In this document: piece by piece, positions 55,419-63,473 of the stretch | Numbering within the stretch: the first letter of the stretch is position 1 | Layout of the letters: each line of letters opens with the position of its first letter | Assembly (NCBI RefSeq): GCF_016863515.1 | Contig: NZ_BOPA01000041.1 | Span: forward strand, 1 to 63,473 | DNA from: Micromonospora gifhornensis | Lineage (GTDB): Bacteria > Actinomycetota > Actinomycetes > Mycobacteriales > Micromonosporaceae | Direction of reading: 5' to 3' | DNA: 63,473 nucleotides | Position numbers and translations under genes: made by a program | Notes under the pieces: generated by a model | What the model was told of the DNA's origin: nothing | The model's database searches: none | Seen by the model: the letters and a program-made list of their open reading frames with translations, nothing else

Positions 55419-57137
55419 GTGCGTAACCGGACCGTACAGTCCCGACGCTGGTTGCCGTTACGGGGTGAGGACGGGTCTCGGGTGTGGCTCAGAGCTGACA
55501 AGAAGGCGTTCGACGGGTTCCTCGACGCCGCCTCGGTGTACTGGCGCAAGAACCTGGGATCGACGTCGTCCCAGCGGTACCTGGTCGTCGAGGTGTTCCA
55601 CCAGGACATCCGGGTGGCGCTGCGGAACCTGGCGGTGGCAAACGCGATCCGCCGGATCGTCCCCGCGCAGCTCGTCGTCGTCACCGGGGTCGAGCAGATG
55701 TGGCACGACGCGCTCTGGACCGAGTTCGACGTGCAGCTGGTCCGGCGGCTCGCCGAAGCGTACGGCGCGAGCGAGGTCATCGACCTGTACCGCCTGGTCG
55801 ACGGGCCGGCCCGGTCCGCCACGCCGAGCGAGGTACGGCTGGAGCTGTTCGGCAGGCCGCTGCGCCCCGGACCGGCGATCAGCGAGCAGACGCTTGCGGA
55901 GTTCGTCAGCGCCACCTACTGCCGGGTGACGAAGCGTCCCCGCCCGCCCGAGGATCCCACCGCCGATCCGCGCTACCAGCGGCGGCAGGCGCTGGCCCGG
56001 GCCATCTCGTCGGCGTACGACGCGCTGCTGGGGGACGAGTCGGTGGTGGCGCTGGTGACCAGCCACGTCGACTACGACCACTGGGGCCTGGCGGTGGACT
56101 CCGCCCGGCGCGCCGGGGTGCCGGTCGTGCACACCCAGCAGACCGGGTGCCTGAAGGCGTACGCCCTGTTTCCCGAGACCGACACCGGTAAGCACACCTT
56201 CCGGGGCGAGCTCACCCAGCAGATCGGTGCCTTCTTCGCCGAGCGGGTCTGGTCCCGACGCGAACAGGTACGCCGCAACGCGGAGCTGGTGGCCTGGCGT
56301 TCGAAGGTCAACCTGGGCCGCCCGAGCTGGTGGCGGGGTGGGGCCAGCGCCTCGGTCGACATCAACAACAGCGCGGAGCGGGCACGGCTGCGTACCCATT
56401 TCGCGGCGCGCCTGGGCTTCGACCCGGCGCGTCCGATGGTGGCGGTGTTCAACCACGCCGTCTCCGACGCCCCCGGCACCAATCACCAGTCCTTCCCCAC
56501 GTTGGCCGACTGGTTCGAGGAGACGGCCCGGTTCGCGAGCGGCGCGTCGCAGGTGCAGTGGCTGTTCCAGGACCATCCGAGCCAGTTCCGGTACGACAGC
56601 ACCGGCTTCTTCGAGTCGGTGGCCGCCCGGTACGCCCGGCACCGGCACATGGTGTTCCAGCCCAGCAGGGATCTCAGCAAGAACGGACTGTGGAGCCTCG
56701 TCGACCTCGGCGTCACGGTGCGCGGGAGCGTGAGCAACGAGCTTCCCGCGTACGGCATTCCGGTGATCCAGGCGGGTTGGTCCGAGTGGAGCGAGTGCGG
56801 TCTGTCCACGGTCGTGCACGACCCGGAGACGTACTGGAAGGCCCTGGATTCGGCGATCGGCGCGCTCGGCAGCGGCGAGGAGCTGATCTCCGCTGAGCAG
56901 GTCGAGCGGGCCCGGCTGTGGTTGTGGTTCTACCGCAGCGCCACCGACCTGTTCACCCCACAGGTGCCGCAGTGGGAGGTCTGGCCCGCCGACCATCTGC
57001 TCAAATCCGTACAGGTCGCGCTCCGGCACATCGAGAGCGACGCCGATCCGCTGTTCGAGGCGGTGGAGCGGATGTGGAACCGCCGCGAGCCGGTGCTGAC
57101 CCGCACCGACCTGCACCGGCCCGGAGGGCAGCGGTGA
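55419..57137 (+). CDS. GT-B-like surface glycan biosynthesis protein
   Basis: A 572-aa soluble protein from a GTG at 55419 (start uncertain; GTG at 55482 is an alternative). Two Rossmann-like halves: the first with YLVVEVFHQDIRVALRNLAVANAI and VVALVTSHVDYDHWGLAVDSARRAGVPVVHTQQTG, the second with RPMVAVFNHAVSDAPGTNHQSFPTLADWFEETARF, QWLFQDHPSQFRY and GVTVRGSVSNELPAYGIPVIQAGWSEWSECG. The last motif matches the acceptor/donor site of capsule and teichoic-acid GT-B enzymes. Its stop overlaps the GTG of the next gene. Probably acts on surface polysaccharide; substrate unknown. Confidence 0.65.
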   Translation: MRNRTVQSRRWLPLRGEDGSRVWLRADKKAFDGFLDAASVYWRKNLGSTSSQRYLVVEVFHQDIRVALRNLAVANAIRRIVPAQLVVVTGVEQMWHDALWTEFDVQLVRRLAEAYGASEVIDLYRLVDGPARSATPSEVRLELFGRPLRPGPAISEQTLAEFVSATYCRVTKRPRPPEDPTADPRYQRRQALARAISSAYDALLGDESVVALVTSHVDYDHWGLAVDSARRAGVPVVHTQQTGCLKAYALFPETDTGKHTFRGELTQQIGAFFAERVWSRREQVRRNAELVAWRSKVNLGRPSWWRGGASASVDINNSAERARLRTHFAARLGFDPARPMVAVFNHAVSDAPGTNHQSFPTLADWFEETARFASGASQVQWLFQDHPSQFRYDSTGFFESVAARYARHRHMVFQPSRDLSKNGLWSLVDLGVTVRGSVSNELPAYGIPVIQAGWSEWSECGLSTVVHDPETYWKALDSAIGALGSGEELISAEQVERARLWLWFYRSATDLFTPQVPQWEVWPADHLLKSVQVALRHIESDADPLFEAVERMWNRREPVLTRTDLHRPGGQR

Positions 57138-58216
57138 CGGCCACGGGTGCCCGGTTCGCCACCGACTTCGACGAGCCGGCTGCGCCGCGCGAGCTGCCCG
57201 CCGTGTTCACCAGCGGCGGCGACCCCGAGGTGCTGGTCGCCGACCGGTTCACCCGGGGCGCGGCCATCGTCGGGCGGGTCCAGGGCGACTGCGGCGCGGT
57301 CATGCTCAAGGTACGCGGCGGCGGGCGGCCGATCCGGGTACGCGTCGATCTGCACGTGGACGGTGCCACGCAGGCGGCCTGGTCCCGCGCCGTCGTACCC
57401 GGCCGCGGCATGCGGGAGCTGCCCCGGTTGATCATGGTCCGGGCCCAGGGTGTGGCCCGGGCCGCCGCGCTGATCTGCCGTAGGCGTGGGCGGCTGCGGA
57501 TGGTGGAGGCCCACGCCTGGGTCGAGTTCGACCTGGGCGCTCAGGAGATGGGCGTCGACGATCTGCTGATCATCGAGCTGGCGGACCCCAACGTGCCGCC
57601 GTGGGCGGCCCCGGCGCTCAGCCCGCTGGCAGCGGTCGGGGTACGGATCAACCAGGTCGAGGTGACAGCGATCGAGGGCGGCGGCGACAGCCCGGGCGGG
57701 CCGCCGCTGACCGGGGCGTCGGCGCAGCTCGCCGGCCTGGTCAGCGCCGGCGGTCTGGTGGGGGCGAAAGGACGCACCGAGGGGCCCGCCCGGTCCAGGT
57801 TCGTCGTGGTCAACGCGCCGGACCCGACCGTACGCTGCCGGCTGCGCACCACCGTCGCCTCGGTGCCGCCTGCGGCGTTCCGCCATCCCACCCGACCATG
57901 GCTGCTTCGTCAGCAGGGCCAGACCGTGCTGAAGGCGGTCCGGGTGGCCAGGCGGGGAGCGGGGTACGCCCTGTTCGAGGCGTCACCGTTCACCCGGGCA
58001 CCGGAGACCGACCGCCTGGTCGTACGCGCCACGCATCTCCTCGACGGCACCGACTGCCCGGTGCGTACGACGACTCTCGCGCCGGACCTGCTCGACGTGC
58101 TGGTCGAGCGGACCACTGCGGGGCCGGTGCTGCTCGGGCTGACCGACCCGGCGGCCGAGACGGTACGGCCACGAGTGTCGGAGATCGCCTGCCAGGTCAC
58201 CGAACTGGAGTGCTGA
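57134..58216 (+). CDS. hypothetical protein in the glycan operon
   Basis: A 360-aa soluble protein of alternating beta-strands and Arg-rich segments (ALICRRRGRLRMVEAHAWVEFDLGAQEMGVDDLLIIELADP). No signal peptide, membrane helix or motif that I recognise. The GTG at 57134 overlaps the previous stop (GTGA), and the next ATG is 1 nt after its stop, so it is translated in strict coupling with both. Its role must be read from these neighbours: a GT-B-like enzyme and a beta-helix protein. Confidence 0.65.
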   Translation: MTATGARFATDFDEPAAPRELPAVFTSGGDPEVLVADRFTRGAAIVGRVQGDCGAVMLKVRGGGRPIRVRVDLHVDGATQAAWSRAVVPGRGMRELPRLIMVRAQGVARAAALICRRRGRLRMVEAHAWVEFDLGAQEMGVDDLLIIELADPNVPPWAAPALSPLAAVGVRINQVEVTAIEGGGDSPGGPPLTGASAQLAGLVSAGGLVGAKGRTEGPARSRFVVVNAPDPTVRCRLRTTVASVPPAAFRHPTRPWLLRQQGQTVLKAVRVARRGAGYALFEASPFTRAPETDRLVVRATHLLDGTDCPVRTTTLAPDLLDVLVERTTAGPVLLGLTDPAAETVRPRVSEIACQVTELEC

Positions 58217-58217
58217 C

Positions 58218-59231
58218 ATGACCGCGACGGACCGTCACGACGTGCCGCTGGGTGCCGATCCGGCGGCCAATCGGCACGCGATCGAACGCCTCCTGGCCGA
58301 CGAGTCGGGCGGGACGCTGCACCTGCCGGCCGGCACCTTCCCGCTCGACGGCGGGATCGTCGTCGGTGCGGGCTGGACCCTGGCCGGCGCGCAGCAGCAC
58401 GACGGGCAGGTACGAACCTGGTTGACCTCGTCCGCCTCGGACGGCCAGCCGATCGTCCAGGTGCTCGGTTCCCAGGTGGCGATCCAGGACATCGGGTTCC
58501 GGCCGCCACCAGCCTCCCCCGGCGAACACGGCGGGGACCGGGGCACCGCCATCACCGTCGGCAGCTACCTCTACCCCGCCGAGACGGAGTGGATCGAGGA
58601 CATCCAGCTGCGCCGGGTGCGGGTGGAGCGCCCGGGCACCCGGGCCGCCAACTGCATCGCGCTCGTCGGGGCGGTACGCCACCTCACCCTCGCCGACGTG
58701 TCGATCGTGGGTGGCTGCACCGGCATCGCGGTGCACTGGGGTGCGGTCGGCGACAGTGTCAGCTCGATCAGTGGGCCGTCGTACCACCCCCACCACATCG
58801 ACATCCAGGATCTGGTGGTCAGCGACGCCTTCGAGGGTTTCTATCTCAGCTCCGTGCACGACGTGTCGGTGCAGCGGGCCCGCCTGTCGGACGTCGAGAT
58901 CGGCTTCCGGCTGCTGCCGGGTGACAACACCGACCGCTTCCACGTCGGCGACGACAACGTCATCGGGCAACGGATCCGGGTGTCGGATGCCCAGGTGTCC
59001 TGGAACGGCCCGTTGTACGCGATCCGGATCGCGGGCTGGGGCCGCAGCGAGGTCGACCGTTCGGTACGGGTGCTGGAGTACCGCGACGTGGTGGTGACGG
59101 ACTGCACCCTGGTGCCCCTGCCCGTCATCGGCGCGAAGGAGCCGCTCCGCTCGCGGACCCCCGTCGTCGTCGAGCAGGCGTCCGGGGTGCTCCTCGACAA
59201 CATCCGCGTCGACCTGCGGGGCGAAGCGTGA
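58218..59231 (+). CDS. right-handed parallel beta-helix protein
   Basis: A 337-aa protein. N-terminal GADPAANRHAIERLLADESGGTLHLPAGTF is the entry cap of pectate-lyase-like beta-helices; repeated turns follow (VQVLGSQVAIQDIGF, IQLRRVRVERPGTRAANCIALVGAVRHLTLADVSIVGGC, HHIDIQDLVVSDAFEGFYLSSVHDVSVQRARLSDV, SGVLLDNIRVDL). No signal peptide. The fold is usual for polysaccharide lyases, hydrolases and tail-spike-like proteins; no catalytic residues can be assigned. Third gene of a coupled operon, so probably linked to the same glycan. Confidence 0.78.
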   Translation: MTATDRHDVPLGADPAANRHAIERLLADESGGTLHLPAGTFPLDGGIVVGAGWTLAGAQQHDGQVRTWLTSSASDGQPIVQVLGSQVAIQDIGFRPPPASPGEHGGDRGTAITVGSYLYPAETEWIEDIQLRRVRVERPGTRAANCIALVGAVRHLTLADVSIVGGCTGIAVHWGAVGDSVSSISGPSYHPHHIDIQDLVVSDAFEGFYLSSVHDVSVQRARLSDVEIGFRLLPGDNTDRFHVGDDNVIGQRIRVSDAQVSWNGPLYAIRIAGWGRSEVDRSVRVLEYRDVVVTDCTLVPLPVIGAKEPLRSRTPVVVEQASGVLLDNIRVDLRGEA

Positions 59232-59349
59232 TGGACGCTCGATATTCCTCCTCACCGATCTAAGCTCGATCGCCCCTCCGGGCCGCATACGGTCAAGGTC
59301 AAGCCGCTGCTCCAAGCGCGTGTTCGCTGACCTATGGCTAGGGGGAGGC

Positions 59350-61134
59350 ATGTGCGGGATCAGTGGAGAGGCGAGGTTCGACGGTACGACCCCGGACGCT
59401 GCCGCGGTGACGCGGATGACCGAGGCGATGCGGTCCCGGGGACCGGACGGTACGGGCCGGTGGAGTGCCGACTGGGTGACCCTCGGGCATCGACGGTTGA
59501 CCATCATCGACCTGTCCGAGGCCGGCAGCCAACCGATGGTGCGGGAAGACCTCGGGTTGGCCCTGGTGTTCAACGGCTGCATCTACAACTACCCGCAGCT
59601 ACGCGAGGAGTTGCGGGCCGCCGGGCACACCTTCCACTCCACCAGCGACACCGAGGTGATCCTGGTGGCGTACGCCCAGTGGGGTGAGAATTTCGTCGAC
59701 CACCTGGTGGGCATGTTCGCCGTCGGCCTGGTCGACCGGGCACGGCGGCGGCTGGTGCTGGCCCGCGACCGGCTCGGCATCAAACCCCTCTACCTGGCCG
59801 AGACGGCGGGCCGGCTGCGCTTCGCGTCGACCCTTCCGGCGCTGCTCGCCGCCGGTGAGGTGGACACCGACGTCGATCCGGTGGCCCTGCACCACTACCT
59901 GTCCTGGCATTCGATCGTGCCCGCGCCCCGGACCATCCTGCGCGGGGTGCGGAAGCTGCCACCGGCGACCGTGCGGGTGGTCGAGGCCGACGGGCACAGC
60001 CGGGAACGGATCTACTGGCGGCCCGACTACGTCCGGCAACCCGCCCACCGCGGCTGGGACGCCCGGGACTGGCAGGACGCGATCGGCGACGCGCTGCGTA
60101 CGGCCGTGGCCCGGCGACTGGTCGCCGACGTGCCGGTCGGTGTGCTGCTCTCCGGCGGGCTCGACTCCAGTCTCATCGTGGCGCTGCTGGCCGAGGCGGG
60201 GCAGGAGCACCTGCGCACCTTCAGCATTGGCTTCGACAGCCGGGATGGCGAGGCCGGCGACGAGTTCCACTACTCCGACCTGGTGGCCCGCGCCTTCGAC
60301 ACCGACCATCAACGCATCCAGCTCGCCAACGACGACCTGGTGCCGGCCGTTCGCCGGACGATCGGGGCGATGACCGAGCCGATGGGCAGCCACGACGTGG
60401 TCGCCTTCCACCTGCTCTCCGAGCAGGTCGCGCGGCACGTCAAGGTGGCACAGTCCGGGCAGGGCGCGGACGAGGTGTTCGCCGGGTACGGCTATCACCA
60501 GCCGTTCGCCGGGGTGCCCCGGCACCAGGCCGCCGGGGCGTTCGCGGAGGCGTTCTTCGACCACGAGCACGCGGAACTGGCGGGGGTCGTCGGCCCCGCG
60601 TACGCCCTCGTCGACGACGCCAGCGGTGACCTGGTCGACGCGGATCTCGCCGCCTCCGGCGCGGACACCGCGTTGGACGCCGTCCTACGGCTGGACACCC
60701 ATCGGATGCTGCCCGACGACCCGGTGAAGCGGGTCGACAGCATGAGCATGGCCTGGGGGCTGGAGGTGCGTACGCCCTTCCTCGACCAGGACCTGGTCGC
60801 GCTCGCCGCCGCCTGCCCTCCGGAGCACAAGGTCGCACAGGGCGGCAAGGGCGTCCTCAAGGAGGTCGCCCGGCAGGTCCTGCCGGCGGAGGTGATCGAC
60901 CGGCCCAAGGGCTACTTCCCGGTGCCGGCGCTGCGCAACGTCGACGGGCCGGTCCGCGAACTGGTCGTCGAGGCGCTGCGGGCGCCGGCCGCCCGGCAAC
61001 GCGCACTGTTCCGGCCGGAGTACGTCGAACATTTGCTCGCCGATCCGCAGGCGGCCCAGGCGGCGGCCGGCAGCAACAAGTTGTGGCAGCTCGGCCTGCT
61101 CGAACTCTGGCTGCAGACCCATGGCGTCGAGTAG
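59350..61134 (+). CDS. asparagine-synthase-family amidotransferase (NAGGN type)
   Basis: A 594-aa enzyme. N-terminal class II glutamine amidotransferase domain with Cys2 as nucleophile (MCGISGEARF), RGPDG, NGCIYNY and TSDTEVIL; C-terminal asparagine-synthase domain with the PP-loop SGGLDSS at 268-274. LFADP-like LHHYLSWHSIVPAPRTILRGVRKLPPAT and the length fit the N-acetylglutaminylglutamine amidotransferase subgroup. That product is an osmoprotectant dipeptide amide, but the usual acetyltransferase/ligase partner is not in the window. The ATG at 59350 has GGGGGAGG upstream and puts Cys at position 2 as required. It overlaps the next gene by 14 bp. Confidence 0.85.
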   Translation: MCGISGEARFDGTTPDAAAVTRMTEAMRSRGPDGTGRWSADWVTLGHRRLTIIDLSEAGSQPMVREDLGLALVFNGCIYNYPQLREELRAAGHTFHSTSDTEVILVAYAQWGENFVDHLVGMFAVGLVDRARRRLVLARDRLGIKPLYLAETAGRLRFASTLPALLAAGEVDTDVDPVALHHYLSWHSIVPAPRTILRGVRKLPPATVRVVEADGHSRERIYWRPDYVRQPAHRGWDARDWQDAIGDALRTAVARRLVADVPVGVLLSGGLDSSLIVALLAEAGQEHLRTFSIGFDSRDGEAGDEFHYSDLVARAFDTDHQRIQLANDDLVPAVRRTIGAMTEPMGSHDVVAFHLLSEQVARHVKVAQSGQGADEVFAGYGYHQPFAGVPRHQAAGAFAEAFFDHEHAELAGVVGPAYALVDDASGDLVDADLAASGADTALDAVLRLDTHRMLPDDPVKRVDSMSMAWGLEVRTPFLDQDLVALAAACPPEHKVAQGGKGVLKEVARQVLPAEVIDRPKGYFPVPALRNVDGPVRELVVEALRAPAARQRALFRPEYVEHLLADPQAAQAAAGSNKLWQLGLLELWLQTHGVE

Positions 61135-62239
61135 CCGCGAGCAGGACCGCCTCACCCTCGGAGTGGAGGAGGAGTTCCTGCTGCTGGACCCGGAGACCGG
61201 GGAGAGTCTGCCGGTCGCCGAGCAGGTGCTCGACGCCCTGTCCGGCACCGCTCGCACGCAGAGTCGGCAGGAGTTCCGGCACAGCATGCTGGAGATGGTC
61301 ACCCCGGTCTGTACCGACCTGGCGCAGTTGCGCGAGCACCTGATCACCCTGCGCCGGGCGGCCGCCGAGGCGGCGTCGGCGGCCGGAGCACGGCTGGTGG
61401 CGGTGGGTGCCACGCCGGTCTGCGAGGCCCATCTCACGGTGCCGGACGAGCAGCGGTACCACGCCATGTCCCGCCGTTTCGGGCCGGTCGCGCACGACCC
61501 GGCGGTGTGTGGCTGCCACGTGCACGTCGGGGTGCCGGACCGGGAACTGGCCGTGCAGGTCTGCAACCATCTGCGTCCCTGGCTGCCGGTGGTGCAGGCG
61601 CTCACCGCCAACTCGCCGCTGTACGACGGTCGGGACACCGGCCACAACAGTTGGCGGTCCATGCAACTGGAACGCTGGCCGAGCATCGGACCCACCCCGC
61701 ACTTCGAGTCGGTCGCCGACTACGACGCCACCGTGCAGGAGTTGATCACCGCCGGGATCATGCTCGATGCCGCGATGGTCTACTGGTACGCCCGGCCGTC
61801 GACCAGGTACCCCACCGTCGAGGTCCGGGTCGGCGACGTCTGCCCGTCCGTGGAGGACACCGTCCTGGTCGCCGCACTGGTGCGGGCGCTCGTCGTCACG
61901 ATGATCGACCGGGTACGCGACGGCGTGCCACCCGTACGGATCAGGGACTGCCTGGTCGCGGCCGCGCACTGGCGGGCCGCCCACGACGGGATCGACGGGG
62001 TCCTCGTCGACCTGCTCGGCGGCGGTGCCCGGCCCGCCTGGGAACTCGTCGACGAACTGCTCGACACGGTCACGCCCGCCCTGGCCCGCTACGACGATCT
62101 CGACCTGGTGCTGCGGCAGGTCGACCGGCTGCGCCGGGAGGGCACCGGAGCGACCCGACAACGTCGGGTCATGGCCGGCACCGACGGCGACGTCCAGGCG
62201 GTGCTGCAACATCTGATCGCCCAGACGGTCGCAGGCTGA
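61121..62239 (+). CDS. YbdK-type carboxylate-amine ligase (GCS2 family)
   Basis: A 372-aa enzyme of the glutamate-cysteine ligase family 2. LTLGVEEEFLLLDPETG near residue 12 is the family opening with its metal-binding Glu residues; CGCHVHVGVPDRE, NSWRSMQLERWPSIGPTP and ARPSTRYPTVEVRVGDVCPSVED are further conserved blocks. It ligates an amino acid to a carboxylate with ATP; the physiological substrate is not evident. The ATG at 61121 lies 14 bp inside the upstream amidotransferase gene, indicating coupled translation and a common pathway. Confidence 0.88.
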   Translation: MASSSREQDRLTLGVEEEFLLLDPETGESLPVAEQVLDALSGTARTQSRQEFRHSMLEMVTPVCTDLAQLREHLITLRRAAAEAASAAGARLVAVGATPVCEAHLTVPDEQRYHAMSRRFGPVAHDPAVCGCHVHVGVPDRELAVQVCNHLRPWLPVVQALTANSPLYDGRDTGHNSWRSMQLERWPSIGPTPHFESVADYDATVQELITAGIMLDAAMVYWYARPSTRYPTVEVRVGDVCPSVEDTVLVAALVRALVVTMIDRVRDGVPPVRIRDCLVAAAHWRAAHDGIDGVLVDLLGGGARPAWELVDELLDTVTPALARYDDLDLVLRQVDRLRREGTGATRQRRVMAGTDGDVQAVLQHLIAQTVAG

Positions 62240-62343
62240 CCCATTCCCACCTGGAGGTTGGCCCCGACGGGCCACCGGATGGCCCACGGATGCCACCGGG
62301 GCGGGAAGGCACCTCGACAGCGTTTCTATGACGAGGAGGCCGC

Positions 62344-63213
62344 GTGTTCAGCCACATCAAGAACCTTCAGTTCGAGGCCAAACCGGACGGGCCGGACGCC
62401 GCTTTCGCCCGCCGGTTGCAGGAGATCCTGGGCGGCAAGTGGGGCGAGATGACAGTCGCCAACCAGTACCTCTACCAGGGCTGGAACTGTCGGCTTCCCG
62501 GTAAGTACAAGGATCTGCTGCTCGACGTCGGTACCGAGGAGATGGGCCACGTCGAGATGATCGCCACGATGATCACCCGACTGTTGGAACACGCGCCGTT
62601 GTCCCTGGCGGAGGCCGCCGAGGGCAATCCGATGGTGGGGGCGATCTACGGCGGCTCGAACCCGGCGCACTTCATCCACGGCGGCGGGGGAGCGATGCCT
62701 GTCGACAGCGTGGGCATGCCGTGGAACGGCAGCTACGTCACCGCGAGCGGCAACCTGATGGCCGATTTCCAACTCAACGTCACCGCCGAGGCCCAGGGCC
62801 GGCTCCAGGTCTCCCGCCTGTTCAACATGACCGACGATCCCGGCGTCAAGCAGATGCTGCGGTTCCTGCTGGCCCGCGACACGATGCACCAGAACATGTG
62901 GATGGCAGCCATCGAGCAACTCAAGGAGGACGGCCTGGAGGCCATGCCGGTGCCGGAGGCCTTCCCCGACTCCCCCGATTTCACCGAGGAGTTCAGCTAC
63001 ACCTATCTCGACTTCTCCCCGGACGGCGACGCCGGCCAGGGTCGCTGGGCGTCCGGACCGGCACCGGACGGCAAGGGAGAGTTCCGGTACGACCACAGCC
63101 CTCGCGCGCACGCACCGGAACCCGTCCTGCCTCCGGGCGATCCACGCCTGTACGGGACCGACCCGGGGATGGTGCAGGGCGTGATGAACAAGGTCAAGAG
63201 CAAGGTCACCTGA
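62344..63213 (+). CDS. manganese catalase
   Basis: A 289-aa di-manganese catalase. All five metal ligands are at family positions: E35, E66, H69, E149 and H182 (KWGEMTV, TEEMGHVE, TAEAQGR, DTMHQNMW). Four-helix bundle core followed by a C-terminal tail with Pro/Asp-rich loops. Decomposes hydrogen peroxide in the cytoplasm. The start is a GTG at 62344 with GAGGAGG upstream. It lies 104 bp after the YbdK-type ligase in the same direction. A strong terminator follows at 63219. Confidence 0.93.
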   Translation: MFSHIKNLQFEAKPDGPDAAFARRLQEILGGKWGEMTVANQYLYQGWNCRLPGKYKDLLLDVGTEEMGHVEMIATMITRLLEHAPLSLAEAAEGNPMVGAIYGGSNPAHFIHGGGGAMPVDSVGMPWNGSYVTASGNLMADFQLNVTAEAQGRLQVSRLFNMTDDPGVKQMLRFLLARDTMHQNMWMAAIEQLKEDGLEAMPVPEAFPDSPDFTEEFSYTYLDFSPDGDAGQGRWASGPAPDGKGEFRYDHSPRAHAPEPVLPPGDPRLYGTDPGMVQGVMNKVKSKVT

Positions 63214-63218
63214 CGTGT

Positions 63219-63250
63219 CGGGCGGGCTCGACTGTTGCCGAGCCCGCCCG
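63219..63250. terminator. hairpin terminator after the manganese catalase
   Basis: Perfect 12-bp stem CGGGCGGGCTCG / CGAGCCCGCCCG with an 8-nt loop, 5 bp after the stop at 63213. It also faces the end of the convergent arabinofuranosidase gene, so it can serve both. Confidence 0.8.
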
Positions 63251-63283
63251 GTCCTACGTCATCGGTGGGACTGTGTCACCTGG

Positions 63284-63473
63284 TCAGCGTTGCAGGGTGA
63301 GCAGGCCCGGACGGTAGGGCAGCAGGCCGTAGTCGCCGCCCGAGTTCGGGGCACGACCCTGGTACAGCAGCTGCAGGTTGCACGGGTCAACGGTCATGGT
63401 CTGGTCGGCGTTGGAGCGGATCAACTCGCCGTGGCTGATGTCGTTGGTCCAGGTCGCGTTGCTGTTGGCCTTG
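63284..63473 (-). CDS. GH62 alpha-L-arabinofuranosidase, C-terminal end (partial)
   Basis: The gene runs off the right edge. The visible 62 C-terminal residues read KANSNATWTNDISHGELIRS, then NADQTMTVDPCNLQ, LLYQGRAPNSGGDYGLLPYR and PGLLTLQR with a TGA stop at 63284-63286. The DISHGELIR and D-x-C-N-L-Q-x-LYQG blocks are the conserved end of glycoside hydrolase family 62, secreted enzymes that remove arabinose side chains from arabinoxylan. Signal peptide and catalytic residues lie outside the window. Confidence 0.85.
   Translation of the reverse strand, partial: KANSNATWTNDISHGELIRSNADQTMTVDPCNLQLLYQGRAPNSGGDYGLLPYRPGLLTLQR

Noticed and set aside
1..63473. CRISPR arrays, tRNA/rRNA genes, insertion sequences
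   Set aside because: No regularly spaced direct repeats, no tRNA-like cloverleaf sequence and no transposase motifs were noticed. A dedicated scan was not possible.

Overview
High-GC actinomycete chromosome, most likely a Micromonosporaceae member (Micromonospora-like). This rests on very high GC with GC-rich third codon positions, many GTG/TTG starts, ATGA/GTGA overlaps between neighbours, TACCAT-type -10 boxes close to starts, and a complete actinobacterial type VII (ESX-like) secretion locus. No tRNA, rRNA, CRISPR array or insertion sequence was recognised. All domain calls come from reading the translations; no database search was run.

Layout. 0.4-1.3 kb: small housekeeping-type genes. 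1.36-19.5 kb: a minus-strand polymorphic-toxin operon (YbaB/EbfC-like gene, a 114-aa ESX-like gene, a 5,217-codon effector frame, two SUKH immunity genes). The giant frame carries an N-terminal WXG-like export domain and then a row of warheads: YwqJ-type deaminase, papain-like toxin, RelA/SpoT-like synthetase, two more papain-like toxins, an FAD/NAD(P)-binding module and two tandem calpain-like proteases. 19.6-40.3 kb: the secretion machine (mycP, two WXG100 genes, eccB, eccD, eccC, two candidate substrates, a second mycosin, a beta-helix/EccA-like AAA+ ATPase, eccE and an eccE-linked gene), interspersed with SUKH-3, YwqJ and SseB genes.

40.4-53.5 kb: secreted phosphoesterases and surface proteins: an ExeM-type nuclease/5'-nucleotidase, two nearly identical WxL-like proteins in inverted orientation, a DUF916-like anchored protein, a TetR/SDR pair, a NicO-type metal exporter with its accessory protein, and a purple-acid-phosphatase-like enzyme. 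53.5-63.5 kb: TOPRIM protein, membrane LuxR regulator, a three-gene operon (GT-B-like, unknown, beta-helix), an asparagine-synthase-type amidotransferase with a GCS2 ligase and manganese catalase, and the end of a GH62 arabinofuranosidase.

Most notable system. Inside the giant frame, three complete immunity-type genes (11143-11433, 12145-12435, 13240-13542) and a fourth decayed one (about 14404-14450) lie on the same strand, all in the same +1 phase relative to the toxin frame, each directly behind its toxin domain. The toxin frame has no stop at the end of any of these modules; it runs through the immunity gene out of frame as a low-complexity linker and re-enters the next toxin domain in phase. 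A further gene (7832-8572, TIGR02996/LRR type) lies antisense inside the same frame. The locus therefore looks like an array of toxin-immunity cassettes fused into one multi-warhead type VII effector with overprinted immunity genes. Chance openness of non-coding frames in high-GC DNA is the main competing explanation and is discussed in the findings.
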